Source of the DNA: Gehongia tenuis
Lineage (GTDB): Bacteria > Bacillota > Clostridia > Christensenellales > NSJ-53
DNA length: 64,000 nucleotides
Direction of reading: 5' to 3'
Assembly: GCF_014384795.1 (NCBI RefSeq)
Contig: NZ_JACRSR010000002.1
Span: forward strand, 186,001-250,000
Part shown: one piece after another, positions 43,613-50,728 of the stretch
How positions within the stretch are numbered: the stretch's first letter is position 1
Layout of the letters: each line of letters opens with the position of its first letter
Made by a program: the position numbers and the translations under genes
Notes under the pieces: generated by a model
Seen by the model: only the letters and a program-made list of their open reading frames with translations
Databases searched by the model: none
What the model was told of the DNA's origin: nothing

Positions 43613-43653
43613 TGTATGAACCGCAGGAGCCTCCTGCGGTGTATTCTTCTGTC

Positions 43654-43890
43654 TTAGCGTCCTCTGTCATAATCATGGCTGCGGGGTCGTGTCTGCTGCC
43701 GCCGTGCGTCGTTCCGGCGTTTGGCCTCCGCCTCCATATCCCGGAGCTTCTTTCGGATGCTCTCCTTTTCAGGCGGGGTCTGCTGGGGCTGCTGCCCTCC
43801 GTGGACTTGCCTCTCCCATGCGGCCAGATCGCGGTTGTACTGCTCCACAAGGGCTGTAGCGGCGTCATACGTCCGTTTGAACGCCTGCAC
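43654..43890 (-). pseudogene. C-terminal remnant of a second mobilization protein
   Basis: 78 codons, MQAFKRTYDAATALVEQYNR to a basic tail with RKKLRDMEAEAKRRNDARRQ, resembling the charged coiled-coil end of relaxases. There is no upstream half: the reading is interrupted and a plus-strand membrane-like reading follows. It lies downstream of a MobV-type oriT on the same strand, as a mob gene would. Identification as a relaxase tail is moderate. Confidence 0.5.
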
Positions 43891-44530
43891 ATCGGGATAT
43901 TATACGAACTTTCATGGTTATGGGAGACGCTGGTTATTGCGCTTGCGGTTGCGGCTGTTTGCGTGGTTTGCACCATGCTAATCTGTAAGGCAGTAAAGAA
44001 GAACCTCAGCAAAAAAACGGCGGCAGTTATCGGCGCAGCAGCGTTTGCGGGCGCTGTTTTGGCAGTCATTGTGATTGCCCGGACTCCGATGCCGCTTTGA
44101 TTAAACGGGATGCTTGATTGCCTGTGCATAAGTACAACTTCAAGTTTATCGGGGAAATAGCAAAGCCAGTCGAGCCAGTCAACGGTCAAGATGAACGGCG
44201 CATTTCATGCGCCGCCGTTGACAGTCCCGCCCGGCTTTGCTAAAGGGTAATCAAGGCGGGAAAGCCCTAAAACGGCTTCCCGCCCATTTCAATTTTGAGA
44301 GAAAAATCCGTCTGTTTTTTCGTGAGTGTGTCCACAAGTTCGGGACATTTTGTCCCGAAGTCCGGCGTGGGACGAGGAACGGGGGCTTTCATATACGCCC
44401 TGTCTGCTGATAAAACCAGTCCTGCGTTTGCGGCTCCACGCCACGCAATCACAGCCCTGCTTTCCTGCCGCTTCAAATGCCCTTGCCCTCTCCGGCGGCA
44501 ACGGCATTTTCACGGCAACGCCGACAGAGC
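43891..44530. other. decayed region between relaxase remnant and oriT
   Basis: No intact gene is supported. On the plus strand, about 43,905-44,100 encodes two hydrophobic stretches (LWETLVIALAVAAVCVVCTM and TAAVIGAAAFAGAVLAVIVI) without a start codon or site. On the minus strand a 74-codon reading begins near 44,513 but has no recognisable family. Palindrome TTCGGGACA-TTT-TGTCCCGAA lies at 44339-44359. Confidence 0.5.
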
Positions 44531-44563
44531 GTATAACACACTACACTTTGCGAGCAAAGTCGT
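44531..44563 (-). other. MobV-type origin of transfer
   Basis: On the minus strand the hairpin ACTTTGC-TC-GCAAAGT is followed by GTAGTGTG and TTATAC. This matches the layout of pMV158/pUB110-type oriT sites, where a hairpin ending in AAAGT is followed by TAGTGTG/TTATAC and the nick falls after TAGTGTG. The nick would lie between 44537 and 44536. It fits the MobV relaxase of the element. Confidence 0.75.
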
Positions 44564-44593
44564 GTGCCAAGGGGCAAGCCCCTTTGGAAACCC

Positions 44594-44663
44594 CTGACAA
44601 CAAAACAGGCTGAATATCCCGCACTTTCCCGGTGCTTGATACTCAGCCTTTATTTGTTGTCAG
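44594..44663. repeat. 70-base inverted repeat near the right end
   Basis: Arms CTGACAACAAA and TTTGTTGTCAG match perfectly, and inside them AGGCTGA pairs with TCAGCCT. It lies between oriT and the right junction. It could be a transcription barrier or part of the transfer region; I cannot tell which. Confidence 0.6.
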
Positions 44664-44685
44664 CAGCCCCCGTTTCGTGGTCTGC

Positions 44686-44725
44686 GTGTAGTTCCTTGTA
44701 AACTGACCTAAACGGCATCGCTTAA
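44686..44725. other. right attachment junction of the integrated element
   Basis: Element half GTGTAGTTCCTTGTAAACTG, core AC (44706-44707), host half CTAAAC-GGCATCGCTTAA, which includes the carD stop codon. Joining this host half to the left one gives a palindromic attB with 12-base perfect arms and 6-2-6 spacing, and leaves carD intact. Confidence 0.8.
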
Positions 44726-45181
44726 AACTTTTTCAGCGTCCTCCAAGGGAATATTCTTGACCAGCGCAATTTCACTGACCAAAATGCGCTGTGCCGTGCC
44801 CATCATCTTTCGGTCCCCCGTGGATAGGCTCTTCTTATGATCCAGTCCGCAGAGCTCCTTGTACACCCGTGCCACATCCAGCAGCACTCCGCTTTTCATT
44901 CGTTCAAAATTTTCCCGATAGCGGTGGGTCCAATTATCACTGACGGGTTCCCAGGGTTCCTGCAGAAGCCGCAGGACCTCTTCCAGTTCTTCCTCGCCGC
45001 AAATGCAGCGAAGTCCAACCTTTTGTTCATTGGTAACGGGTACCATCACCTGTAAATCATCGATGCTGAACCTGAGTATATAATACAACCGGCGTTCGCC
45101 CAGGATCTCCTTCTCTTCCACGCCCTCGACGATGCCGGCGCCGTACATCGGATATGCAATTTTACTGCCCACGGGCAACAA
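44708..45181 (-). CDS. carD: CarD-family transcription regulator
   Basis: 157 residues from TTG 45181 (LLPVGSKIAYPMYGAGIVEG), chosen because a GGGGGTGGAG site lies just before it and the CarD/TRCF domain begins there; the second TTG is also possible. The Tudor-like RNA-polymerase-binding part spans about 1-60, the helical DNA-binding part about 65-155. Stabilises open promoter complexes, often at rRNA promoters. Its stop lies in the element's attachment site. Confidence 0.85.
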   Translation of the reverse strand: MLPVGSKIAYPMYGAGIVEGVEEKEILGERRLYYILRFSIDDLQVMVPVTNEQKVGLRCICGEEELEEVLRLLQEPWEPVSDNWTHRYRENFERMKSGVLLDVARVYKELCGLDHKKSLSTGDRKMMGTAQRILVSEIALVKNIPLEDAEKVLSDAV

Positions 45182-45218
45182 GCGCTCCACCCCCTTCAAA
45201 ACAATTTCGATAGTTAAA

Positions 45219-46598
45219 TTATATCTCTCCCAAGGGCCCCTTGTCAAATTCGGGGTTCCCGCCGCTCGGGATGAGGGTTCTGTTCCAGCAGCCTGTCCTC
45301 AGGAAAATGAGGCCCGCAATGCAAGGCACAATGGGGGACAGCGCCTCGCTGTAATAGATGCCCAGATGCCCGAAGGAAAGTACCGTTCCCAGAAGCCAGC
45401 TGAGGCTTAAGCGAATAACCACCGCCTGAAGCAGGGCGTTGGCCATGGCAAAAAGCGATGCCCCCACGCCGGTGGCAAAGGCATCAAAGATGTACATGGC
45501 CGCGTAGGCCGCGAAATTCACCGAGCAGCAGATGCGAAGATATCGTACGCCCTCCTCGATTCCCGCGGAATCGAGGCCAAACAGCGATAGGATCTCCCGG
45601 GCAAAGATCTGCACCGCAGCCACCATGATCAAGGATACGGCTTCGCTGAGCCAAACGCCTGTCCACACCGTTCGTCTTGCCCGCGCTCCATTGCCGGCGC
45701 CCATGCTTTGGCCCACCATGGTGGTCACCGCCTGCCCCACGGCCCAGCAGGGCAGCGCGGCGTAGGTGTTGATTTTAAGCCCCGCTCCCGCCGCTGCCGC
45801 CACCGTCACGCCATAGACATTCAGCATGGCGGTGACGATAAGGTAGGACAGATTGACCGCCGACATCTGCACCGCCGTGGGCAGTCCGATCCTGAGAATC
45901 GTTTTCCCCTTATCCCAGCGGATTTTAAAGCTGCGCCGCCGAAAATCGAAGGGAAAATCCCGTCTTTTCATGTAGGGTACGGCGGCAGCAAAGGATACGG
46001 CCTGGGCGGCCACCGTCGCAAGTCCCGCGCCCCGGGTGCCCATGTCCAGCGGTCCCACCAGAAGGATATCCAAAAGGATGTTCACCGCCGTGGCAATGGC
46101 TACAAAAAGGAGCGGGCTCTTGGAGTCCCCCAGCCCCCGCATCACTGAACAAACCGCATTGTATCCAAAGACGAACACCGTCCCAAGGGCAATCATCTGC
46201 ATATAGTCCTGCGCATATCCCATTGCTTCCTCCGGTACGCTCATCCATTTAAAAATCTGGGGATATCCGATCAGCGCCAGCAGGGTTACCGCCGCTGCCG
46301 CGGCGGCGGACAGGATGAACAGCGTACCGATGGTTTCCGCTTGTCCCCGGCCGTCCTCGGCGCCTTTATACTGGGCCACCAGCACCGAGCCCCCGGCGGT
46401 GATGCCGCTGCAGATGGAACCGATGATGAAACTCAGCATGGCCGCGTTGCTCACCGCCGCAAGTCCCGCACTGCCCACCATACGCCCCACCACAACCATA
46501 TCCGCGATGCTGTAAAGGGTCTGCAAAATGTTGGCCCCTAAAATGGGAAGGGCGTAGCGCCATAGGGTTCTTGACACCCTTCCTTCCGTCAACTTCAT
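45219..46598 (-). CDS. MATE-family efflux transporter
   Basis: 459 residues, twelve hydrophobic segments in two homologous halves, Na+- or H+-driven multidrug exporter of the MATE/DinF type. Marks: LPILGANILQTLYSIADMVV, VGRMVGSAGLAAVSNA and in the second half TTMVGQSMGAGNGARARRTV. Start MKLTEGRVSRTLWRYALPIL at 46598 behind GGAGG. Preceded by an attenuator-like leader with a leader peptide. 38 bases before carD. Confidence 0.92.
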   Translation of the reverse strand: MKLTEGRVSRTLWRYALPILGANILQTLYSIADMVVVGRMVGSAGLAAVSNAAMLSFIIGSICSGITAGGSVLVAQYKGAEDGRGQAETIGTLFILSAAAAAAVTLLALIGYPQIFKWMSVPEEAMGYAQDYMQMIALGTVFVFGYNAVCSVMRGLGDSKSPLLFVAIATAVNILLDILLVGPLDMGTRGAGLATVAAQAVSFAAAVPYMKRRDFPFDFRRRSFKIRWDKGKTILRIGLPTAVQMSAVNLSYLIVTAMLNVYGVTVAAAAGAGLKINTYAALPCWAVGQAVTTMVGQSMGAGNGARARRTVWTGVWLSEAVSLIMVAAVQIFAREILSLFGLDSAGIEEGVRYLRICCSVNFAAYAAMYIFDAFATGVGASLFAMANALLQAVVIRLSLSWLLGTVLSFGHLGIYYSEALSPIVPCIAGLIFLRTGCWNRTLIPSGGNPEFDKGPLGEI

Positions 46599-46628
46599 AT
46601 CGTCAGCCTCCAAATCAATATAAAAATA

Positions 46629-46712
46629 GCGAAGGACCCGGTCCTTCGCCTAAAACAAAAGACCGCGAGACGAAACATCGTCCGCGGTCCATCGATCATA
46701 ACCCAGCGGACC
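46629..46712 (-). promoter_or_regulatory. attenuator-like leader with tandem terminators before the MATE gene
   Basis: Minus-strand hairpin GACCGCGGACGA / TCGTCTCGCGGTC (46661-46689) followed by TTTTGTTTT, then GCGAAGGACC / GGTCCTTCGC-type hairpin (46629-46649) followed by TATTTTTATA. GGTCCGC at 46706-46712 can instead pair with GCGGAC of the first terminator, giving an antiterminator. It lies right after a leader-peptide reading, so ribosome position could choose between the structures. Confidence 0.65.
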
Positions 46713-46732
46713 TCCTCACGGAGGCCTCCGGT

Positions 46733-46819
46733 TCAGTCGATGAAAATATCCCGCTCCGCACAATGTTTCATCACCCTATGTACGGAGCTGATTAAGATGC
46801 AAATTTTGGAACTGTTCAT
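46733..46819 (-). CDS. putative 28-residue leader peptide
   Basis: ATG at 46819 with AGGAAAGGG just before it, reading MNSSKICILISSVHRVMKHC and eight more residues to a TGA at 46733. It lies about 25 bases after the predicted transcription start and ends just before the alternative hairpins. Position and ribosome site resemble leader peptides of antibiotic-inducible exporters and methylases. Translation is not proven. Confidence 0.5.
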   Translation of the reverse strand: MNSSKICILISSVHRVMKHCAERDIFID

Positions 46820-46850
46820 TTTTTCCCTTTCCTTTCCTGGGAACGGTCCG

Positions 46851-46879
46851 ATTATATAGCGCTGAAAGATGGCTGTCAA
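46851..46879 (-). promoter_or_regulatory. consensus promoter of the MATE transcript
   Basis: Minus-strand TTGACA, exactly 17 bases, TATAAT: a perfect sigma-70/SigA promoter. Start of transcription near 46844, giving a leader of about 245 bases before the MATE gene. Strong constitutive initiation followed by attenuation is the likely scheme. Confidence 0.85.
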
Positions 46880-46998
46880 GACTCCCGGAGGGCTATCTTC
46901 GGGGCCGCCCTAAAAAGTTATCCTTGCGGATACACCCCCCTGCATCCACCGGCATATCATGTAGCATAGCCCAATTCATAATTAAGGAGGTCCCCAAA

Positions 46999-47775
46999 AT
47001 GATCTGCTGTTCCAATAAGGTTCATAACCACTGCATCCCCTGCGAAAAGAAATGTTCCTGCAACTGCAACTGCGGCTGCAACACCAGCTGCTGCAACCTT
47101 CCCAAAATCAATTACACAGACGCCCAGCCCCTTTACACCGATTCCTTTGAATACCAGTGCACCCTCGAAGAGAAGACTCTGGGCGAACAGGTGCTGAGCC
47201 TGGATGACTATGAGACCACCATCAACTTCACCTGCACCTCAGGCGTCCTCTCCTCCATACAAAACGCCCGCATCTTTCCCACGGGCGCGCCCTTCATTGA
47301 CAACATCGCCATGGGCGAGGAACCGGATCCCTGCGATTGCAACGACGAATACCCCTACAAATACACCTTTGATCTGGTGATTCCGGTGGCCCTTCTGGCC
47401 CAGGACTGCCAGGGCAACTATGTGAATGGAAGCGGCTTCGTGACGCTGTCCGCCCTGCCTCTTGAACTGGACGAATCCATCGATTCCTTCATGGGTTCGA
47501 GCCATCTGGTTCCCACCATTCAGTCCCTGTCCATCTCCCTCAAGGCCGTTTGCGGCAACTGCTTCACCGTGATCCTGGACGGCACTTTGGTCATCCATCA
47601 GGTGAAAACCGTCACCGTTAAAACTCCCTATCAGGTCTGTGAGGGCCGCAGCGGGAACGCTTCCGTGGGCACCGCCTTCCAGTGCAAAGGCTGCCACTGT
47701 GGATGCAGCTGCAAATGTGAGTGCAAATGCCCGCCTCCGCGGCCGCCCCGTCCCCAGCCCCGCTGGATCGCCTAA
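46999..47775 (+). CDS. protein with cysteine-rich ends, unknown function
   Basis: 258 residues from ATG 46999 behind AAGGAGG. The first ~37 residues hold a dense cysteine block (CEKKCSCNCNCGCNTSCCN), the last ~30 another (CKGCHCGCSCKCECKCPPPR) ending in a proline-rich tail. The middle, about 45-225, reads as beta-rich soluble sequence (YTDAQPLYTDSFEYQCTLEE). No signal peptide or known domain. Metal binding or a cross-linked spore or surface layer protein is possible; neither is shown. Single gene with its own terminator. Confidence 0.8.
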   Translation: MICCSNKVHNHCIPCEKKCSCNCNCGCNTSCCNLPKINYTDAQPLYTDSFEYQCTLEEKTLGEQVLSLDDYETTINFTCTSGVLSSIQNARIFPTGAPFIDNIAMGEEPDPCDCNDEYPYKYTFDLVIPVALLAQDCQGNYVNGSGFVTLSALPLELDESIDSFMGSSHLVPTIQSLSISLKAVCGNCFTVILDGTLVIHQVKTVTVKTPYQVCEGRSGNASVGTAFQCKGCHCGCSCKCECKCPPPRPPRPQPRWIA

Positions 47776-47780
47776 AACCC

Positions 47781-47817
47781 AAAAAAACGGGTCCGAACGG
47801 ACCCGTTTTTCTTTTTT
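47781..47817. terminator. bidirectional terminator
   Basis: ACGGGTCCG AA CGGACCCGT hairpin with a run of A before and T after. It lies between the convergent Cys-rich gene and ridA and should stop both. Confidence 0.85.
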
Positions 47818-47823
47818 AATCTT

Positions 47824-48198
47824 TTAAAGCGTAGCGATGGCCTCGATCTCCACCAGAACATCCTTCGGCAGACGGGCCACTTCCACCGCACTGCGGGTAG
47901 GAAAGTCACCGTTGAAATACTGCTGATATATTCCGTTCACCTTGACGAAATCGTCCATATTTTTCATGAATACGGTGCACTTAACCGCCTTATCCAAAGA
48001 GGAGCCGGCCGCCTCCAGGATCGCCTTTAAATTTTTGAAGCACTGATGGACCTGGGCCTCAACATCCTCCGGTATGCTGCCGTCGACAGGATTAATGGGC
48101 GTTTGTCCCGATACGAAAACCAGATCTCCCACCACGATGCCCTGAGAATAAGGTCCAATAGCCGCGGGCGCATTGTTGGTCTGAATTACTTTTTTCAT
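47824..48198 (-). CDS. ridA: RidA-family enamine/imine deaminase
   Basis: 124 residues from ATG 48198 (MKKVIQTNNAPAAIGPYSQG); the upstream GTG overlaps the ribosome site. Family marks VSGQTPINPVDGSIPEDVEA, QCFKNLKAILEAAGSSLDKA and the catalytic arginine in FPTRSAVEVARLPKDVLVEI are intact. RidA hydrolyses reactive 2-aminoacrylate and other enamines. It follows the LacI-type gene by 15 bases, so both are one operon; a link to the TIM-barrel array is an inference. Confidence 0.95.
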   Translation of the reverse strand: MKKVIQTNNAPAAIGPYSQGIVVGDLVFVSGQTPINPVDGSIPEDVEAQVHQCFKNLKAILEAAGSSLDKAVKCTVFMKNMDDFVKVNGIYQQYFNGDFPTRSAVEVARLPKDVLVEIEAIATL

Positions 48199-48213
48199 AA
48201 TAAACACCTTCCC

Positions 48214-49239
48214 TTATTGATGAATCTCGCGAATGCTGTTGCCTTCGTAGTATTGATAACTGATCACGATTTCCCGGCTGTCCAGGTTGGGATCCTTGAT
48301 GCGCTCCAGCAAAAACCGGCCCGCCTGCTGGCCCAGCGTATAGGCCTGCACGCCGGCGTTTTCCGGCTGGACATAGAGGATATCCTGATCGATCTTGCCA
48401 TAGCATACGATGGAGACATCCCCCGGCACCTTGATGCCCGTCTGGCGGAAATAGCGCAGTGCGCCCAGCGTCATCGTATTGTTGAGAAAGACGATGGCCG
48501 TGGGCGGATCCTCCCGCTCCATAATGAACTTGGCGCCCTTGTAGCCATCCTCCACAAAGAACTTGCCCTTATAAAGATATGGGTATTTATCCGGATCATC
48601 GGGCACCGGAATCCCGGAATCCCGCAGACATTCAAAGAAGCTGGCGCTCCTTTCCCAGCTGGTGCTGGCCGCCTTAGGCCCGCACACAAGGCCGATCCGC
48701 CGGTGGCCGCTGTCAATCAGCCGCTTGGTCAGCATCTTGATGCCTTCCTGAGAATTGGTGTTCACCAGATCGCCCACAAAGCCGGGATCATTGATCTTGC
48801 GCTCCAGAAGCACAATAGGAATCTTGTGGCTGAGCCGAGCTATATATTCATTGTTGCTGCCGGTGGTGTTCAAGATAATGCCCTCCACCTGACGGCCTTC
48901 GAACATGCGCAAAAGACGAAGTTCCCGCTCCGGATCCTCGTTGGTGCTGCATATAATGATGTTATAATCCTCTTTATTGACGACTTCCTCCACCGCTTTG
49001 GCTACGCTGGTATAATGCGCGTTGCCAAGGTTGCTCACCAGCATGCCGATGATGGAAGTGCGCACACCCTTCAGGCTTTTCGCCACCCGGTTGGGCACGT
49101 AATTCAACTCTTCGATGGCTTTGCGTACCCGCTTTTGCACTTCAGGACCAACCTTGTAGTTCTGGTTGACCACCCTGGATACCGTGGCAATGGACACGCC
49201 CGCCCGTTTTGCTACATCTTTAATGGTCGCATTTGGCAT
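48214..49239 (-). CDS. LacI-family transcriptional regulator
   Basis: 341 residues. N-terminal helix-turn-helix ATIKDVAKRAGVSIATVSRV (about 4-23) with the hinge helix NRVAKSLKG, then a periplasmic-binding-protein-like sensor domain (about 60-330). GGAGGG precedes the ATG. Its promoter carries a TGATAACGTTATTA operator over the start site, so it is probably autoregulated. Near-copies of this operator upstream of the TIM-barrel array make it the likely array regulator. Ligand unknown, presumably a sugar or derivative. Confidence 0.93.
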   Translation of the reverse strand: MPNATIKDVAKRAGVSIATVSRVVNQNYKVGPEVQKRVRKAIEELNYVPNRVAKSLKGVRTSIIGMLVSNLGNAHYTSVAKAVEEVVNKEDYNIIICSTNEDPERELRLLRMFEGRQVEGIILNTTGSNNEYIARLSHKIPIVLLERKINDPGFVGDLVNTNSQEGIKMLTKRLIDSGHRRIGLVCGPKAASTSWERSASFFECLRDSGIPVPDDPDKYPYLYKGKFFVEDGYKGAKFIMEREDPPTAIVFLNNTMTLGALRYFRQTGIKVPGDVSIVCYGKIDQDILYVQPENAGVQAYTLGQQAGRFLLERIKDPNLDSREIVISYQYYEGNSIREIHQ

Positions 49240-49274
49240 CGGAAGCCCTCCTTTTCTGTGGTCCTGAAAAGCTG

Positions 49275-49316
49275 TGATAACGTTATTAATATAACAAGAA
49301 TTATGACAAACGGCAA
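49275..49316 (-). promoter_or_regulatory. lacI promoter with overlapping operator
   Basis: Minus-strand TTGCCG, 17 bases, TATATT (49316-49288). The palindrome TGATAACGTTATTA (49275-49288), with the central CG typical of LacI-family sites, covers the expected transcription start near 49281. This geometry favours self-repression. Confidence 0.75.
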
Positions 49317-49432
49317 CTGAATTTCCTCAATCGGTGAAGCCATTCGACATATTTCATGCCACTTATAGGGTTGCCGCCTCTGGCCCCATCACCATTTTGA
49401 CCAGACCCTGTTCGTTCTAAAACAAGATTCAG

Positions 49433-49461
49433 TCAAAAAAAGTGCCCCTGAAACAGGGGCA
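49433..49461 (-). terminator. hairpin with T run upstream of lacI
   Basis: Minus-strand TGCCCCTG-TTT-CAGGGGCA followed by CTTTTTTT. It points towards lacI but lies upstream of the lacI promoter, so it would stop read-through from the right. No minus-strand gene is visible to its right. The 590-base gap 49,240-49,833 holds this, the lacI promoter and a second operator-like site, but no gene. Confidence 0.6.
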
Positions 49462-49648
49462 AAATATATGGAGGAACTACTTTCCCTGTTGATCATACAA
49501 GGTCGGCATTATGCCAATTCATTCATCCCTAAAAATACATTTCCATTTTCCAAACATCGCGATCAAGGAAACGTTTTTTAAATTATTGACGGTTTTTTGT
49601 CGTCTATCATTGTGAGGCTCGCTGGGGATTGTCAGGAGTCTCTAATAA

Positions 49649-49662
49649 GTTAAACGTTATCA
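49649..49662. promoter_or_regulatory. second LacI-type operator-like site
   Basis: GTTAAACGTTATCA shares CGTTATCA with the reverse of the lacI operator. It is less symmetric than the other two sites. It could allow looping between the lacI promoter and the array promoter, about 370 and 800 bases away. Confidence 0.4.
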
Positions 49663-49833
49663 TGCTTTCTTGGGAAAGTCAATAGATTTTGCGTAAATTT
49701 TCATGAGAAAACGGCATTCTTTCTATAAAAACTGGAATAATGGCGCATTCAGCGGCACAGACCTGCTCAGCACCCTTTGTTTCCATGCCGCATAGATTGA
49801 TTTAGAATGATTTGAAAGGGGCGTTTTGTTCTT

Positions 49834-50313
49834 ATGAACGTATTTCCAATCCAAGCCGAAGGTGCCATGAGCGCCGTCGCCAAAATTGAGGGTATTGCCG
49901 GCCATCCCGAGGTGCAGGGAACGGTCACCTTCCATGAAAGTCAGCAGGGAACGGTGGTTTGTGCTGATTTGCGGAATGTCCCCTGTGACGATGACGATTT
50001 TCGCGCTCTTCATATTTATAGTAACACTTCATGCGATAATCTGGATGCGTCCTTCAGGACGAACAGAGGTTACAATACGGTTCCCGCGCAGCCCTCCCAT
50101 ACGGGGAGCTTCCCCATTGCGCTTTGCAGCGGCGGTCAGGCCCAGATGTGTTTCGTCACGGACCGTTTCACTCCCCAGGACGTCATCGGTCAGACCGTTG
50201 TCCTTTATAGCACCGACGATGACGATGATTTCCATCCTTTCGATGACGACACTCGGATCGCCTGCGGCGTGGTGGAGGCCGCCCAGCCTTCCGCCACCAT
50301 CACTATCAAGTAA
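49834..50313 (+). CDS. Cu/Zn superoxide dismutase-like protein, degenerate metal site
   Basis: 159 residues. The Greek-key SOD pattern is visible: SAVAKIEGIAGHPEVQGTVT, LHIYSNTSCDN in the place of the copper loop, HTGSFPIAL, QTVVLYSTDDDD and the terminal RIACGVVEA with the disulfide cysteine. Only the first copper histidine is kept (HIY instead of HVH) and most zinc ligands are absent, so dismutase activity is doubtful. AAAGGGG precedes the ATG. Single gene with its own terminator. Confidence 0.6.
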   Translation: MNVFPIQAEGAMSAVAKIEGIAGHPEVQGTVTFHESQQGTVVCADLRNVPCDDDDFRALHIYSNTSCDNLDASFRTNRGYNTVPAQPSHTGSFPIALCSGGQAQMCFVTDRFTPQDVIGQTVVLYSTDDDDDFHPFDDDTRIACGVVEAAQPSATITIK

Positions 50314-50323
50314 AGTTTCTTGC

Positions 50324-50351
50324 AAGCGGCGCAGTTGCGCCGCTTTTTTAT
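50324..50351 (+). terminator. terminator of the SOD-like gene
   Basis: AGCGGCGCA-GT-TGCGCCGCT hairpin followed by TTTTTTATTTTT, 11 bases after the stop. It separates this gene from the TIM-barrel array, which therefore needs its own promoter in 50,352-50,728. Confidence 0.9.
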
Positions 50352-50449
50352 TTTTCCTTTTTTTCTAGGATTGTGAACATTTACATGTACGACCCCTTTC
50401 CTGTCATCCTTGGCAGGTTCCCAAACCCCTTAAAAATCAAGCTTCTCAA

Positions 50450-50469
50450 TATAGATAACGTTTTCTATA
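50450..50469. promoter_or_regulatory. LacI-type operator upstream of the TIM-barrel array
   Basis: TATAGATAACGTTTTCTATA is a 20-base palindrome with nine of ten pairs matching and the central CG of LacI-family operators. It shares GATAACGTT with the lacI site. It lies 260 bases before the first array gene. A promoter candidate TTGTAC-17-TAGGAT follows at about 50521-50549 but is weak; 50,470-50,728 holds no other clear signal besides the palindrome ATGGCCGGCCAT near 50,632. Confidence 0.7.
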
Positions 50470-50728
50470 GAATTCAGTTAAAAATTCAGCTTTTTCGTCC
50501 TTTTTTCGCCTTGGTGACCTTGTACCCAACTTTCGAGTATGCTAGGATGAACTTGGCTGTGTATGTGTTTCAAACTTTTATCTTCTAGATCGGCCAACTT
50601 GTCCATATTATGAAAGTAATGGAAATTATGGATGGCCGGCCATCGGGGCGCAGCTATAGATTTCGTATAAATATGCTCAAATAATTGAAGTTTATGATTT
50701 TTGATGACGCGATGAGGGGGAATCACAC

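Larger units (their letters stand above)
31273..44707. mobile_element. integrative mobilizable element with nitrosative-stress cargo
   Basis: 13.4 kb between carD and its former neighbour, the PIN/TRAM gene. The left end holds a serine integrase 53 bases from the junction, then a MobV relaxase, a RepA-type protein and a Cys-rich protein. The middle holds a PD-(D/E)xK-like gene, an XRE regulator, TnpV and the Fnr/Hcp island. The right end holds a MobV-type oriT and a relaxase remnant. No type IV secretion genes are present, so it would need a helper conjugative element to move. Confidence 0.85.

Noticed and set aside
43534..44100. 188-codon plus-strand reading after hcp as a membrane protein
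   Set aside because: Its first half runs over the hcp end, terminator and the relaxase remnant; only the last ~65 codons look membrane-like and they have no start.
44289..44513. 74-codon minus-strand reading after oriT
   Set aside because: No recognised family, overlaps other readings of similar length, and the area looks decayed; mentioned only within the remnant region.
46661..46712. T-box leader, because GGACCGCG resembles the T-box antiterminator sequence
   Set aside because: The conserved T-box AGGGTGG-x-ACCGCG is not present in full, no Stem I with a specifier loop is seen, and the gene is an exporter, not an amino-acid gene.
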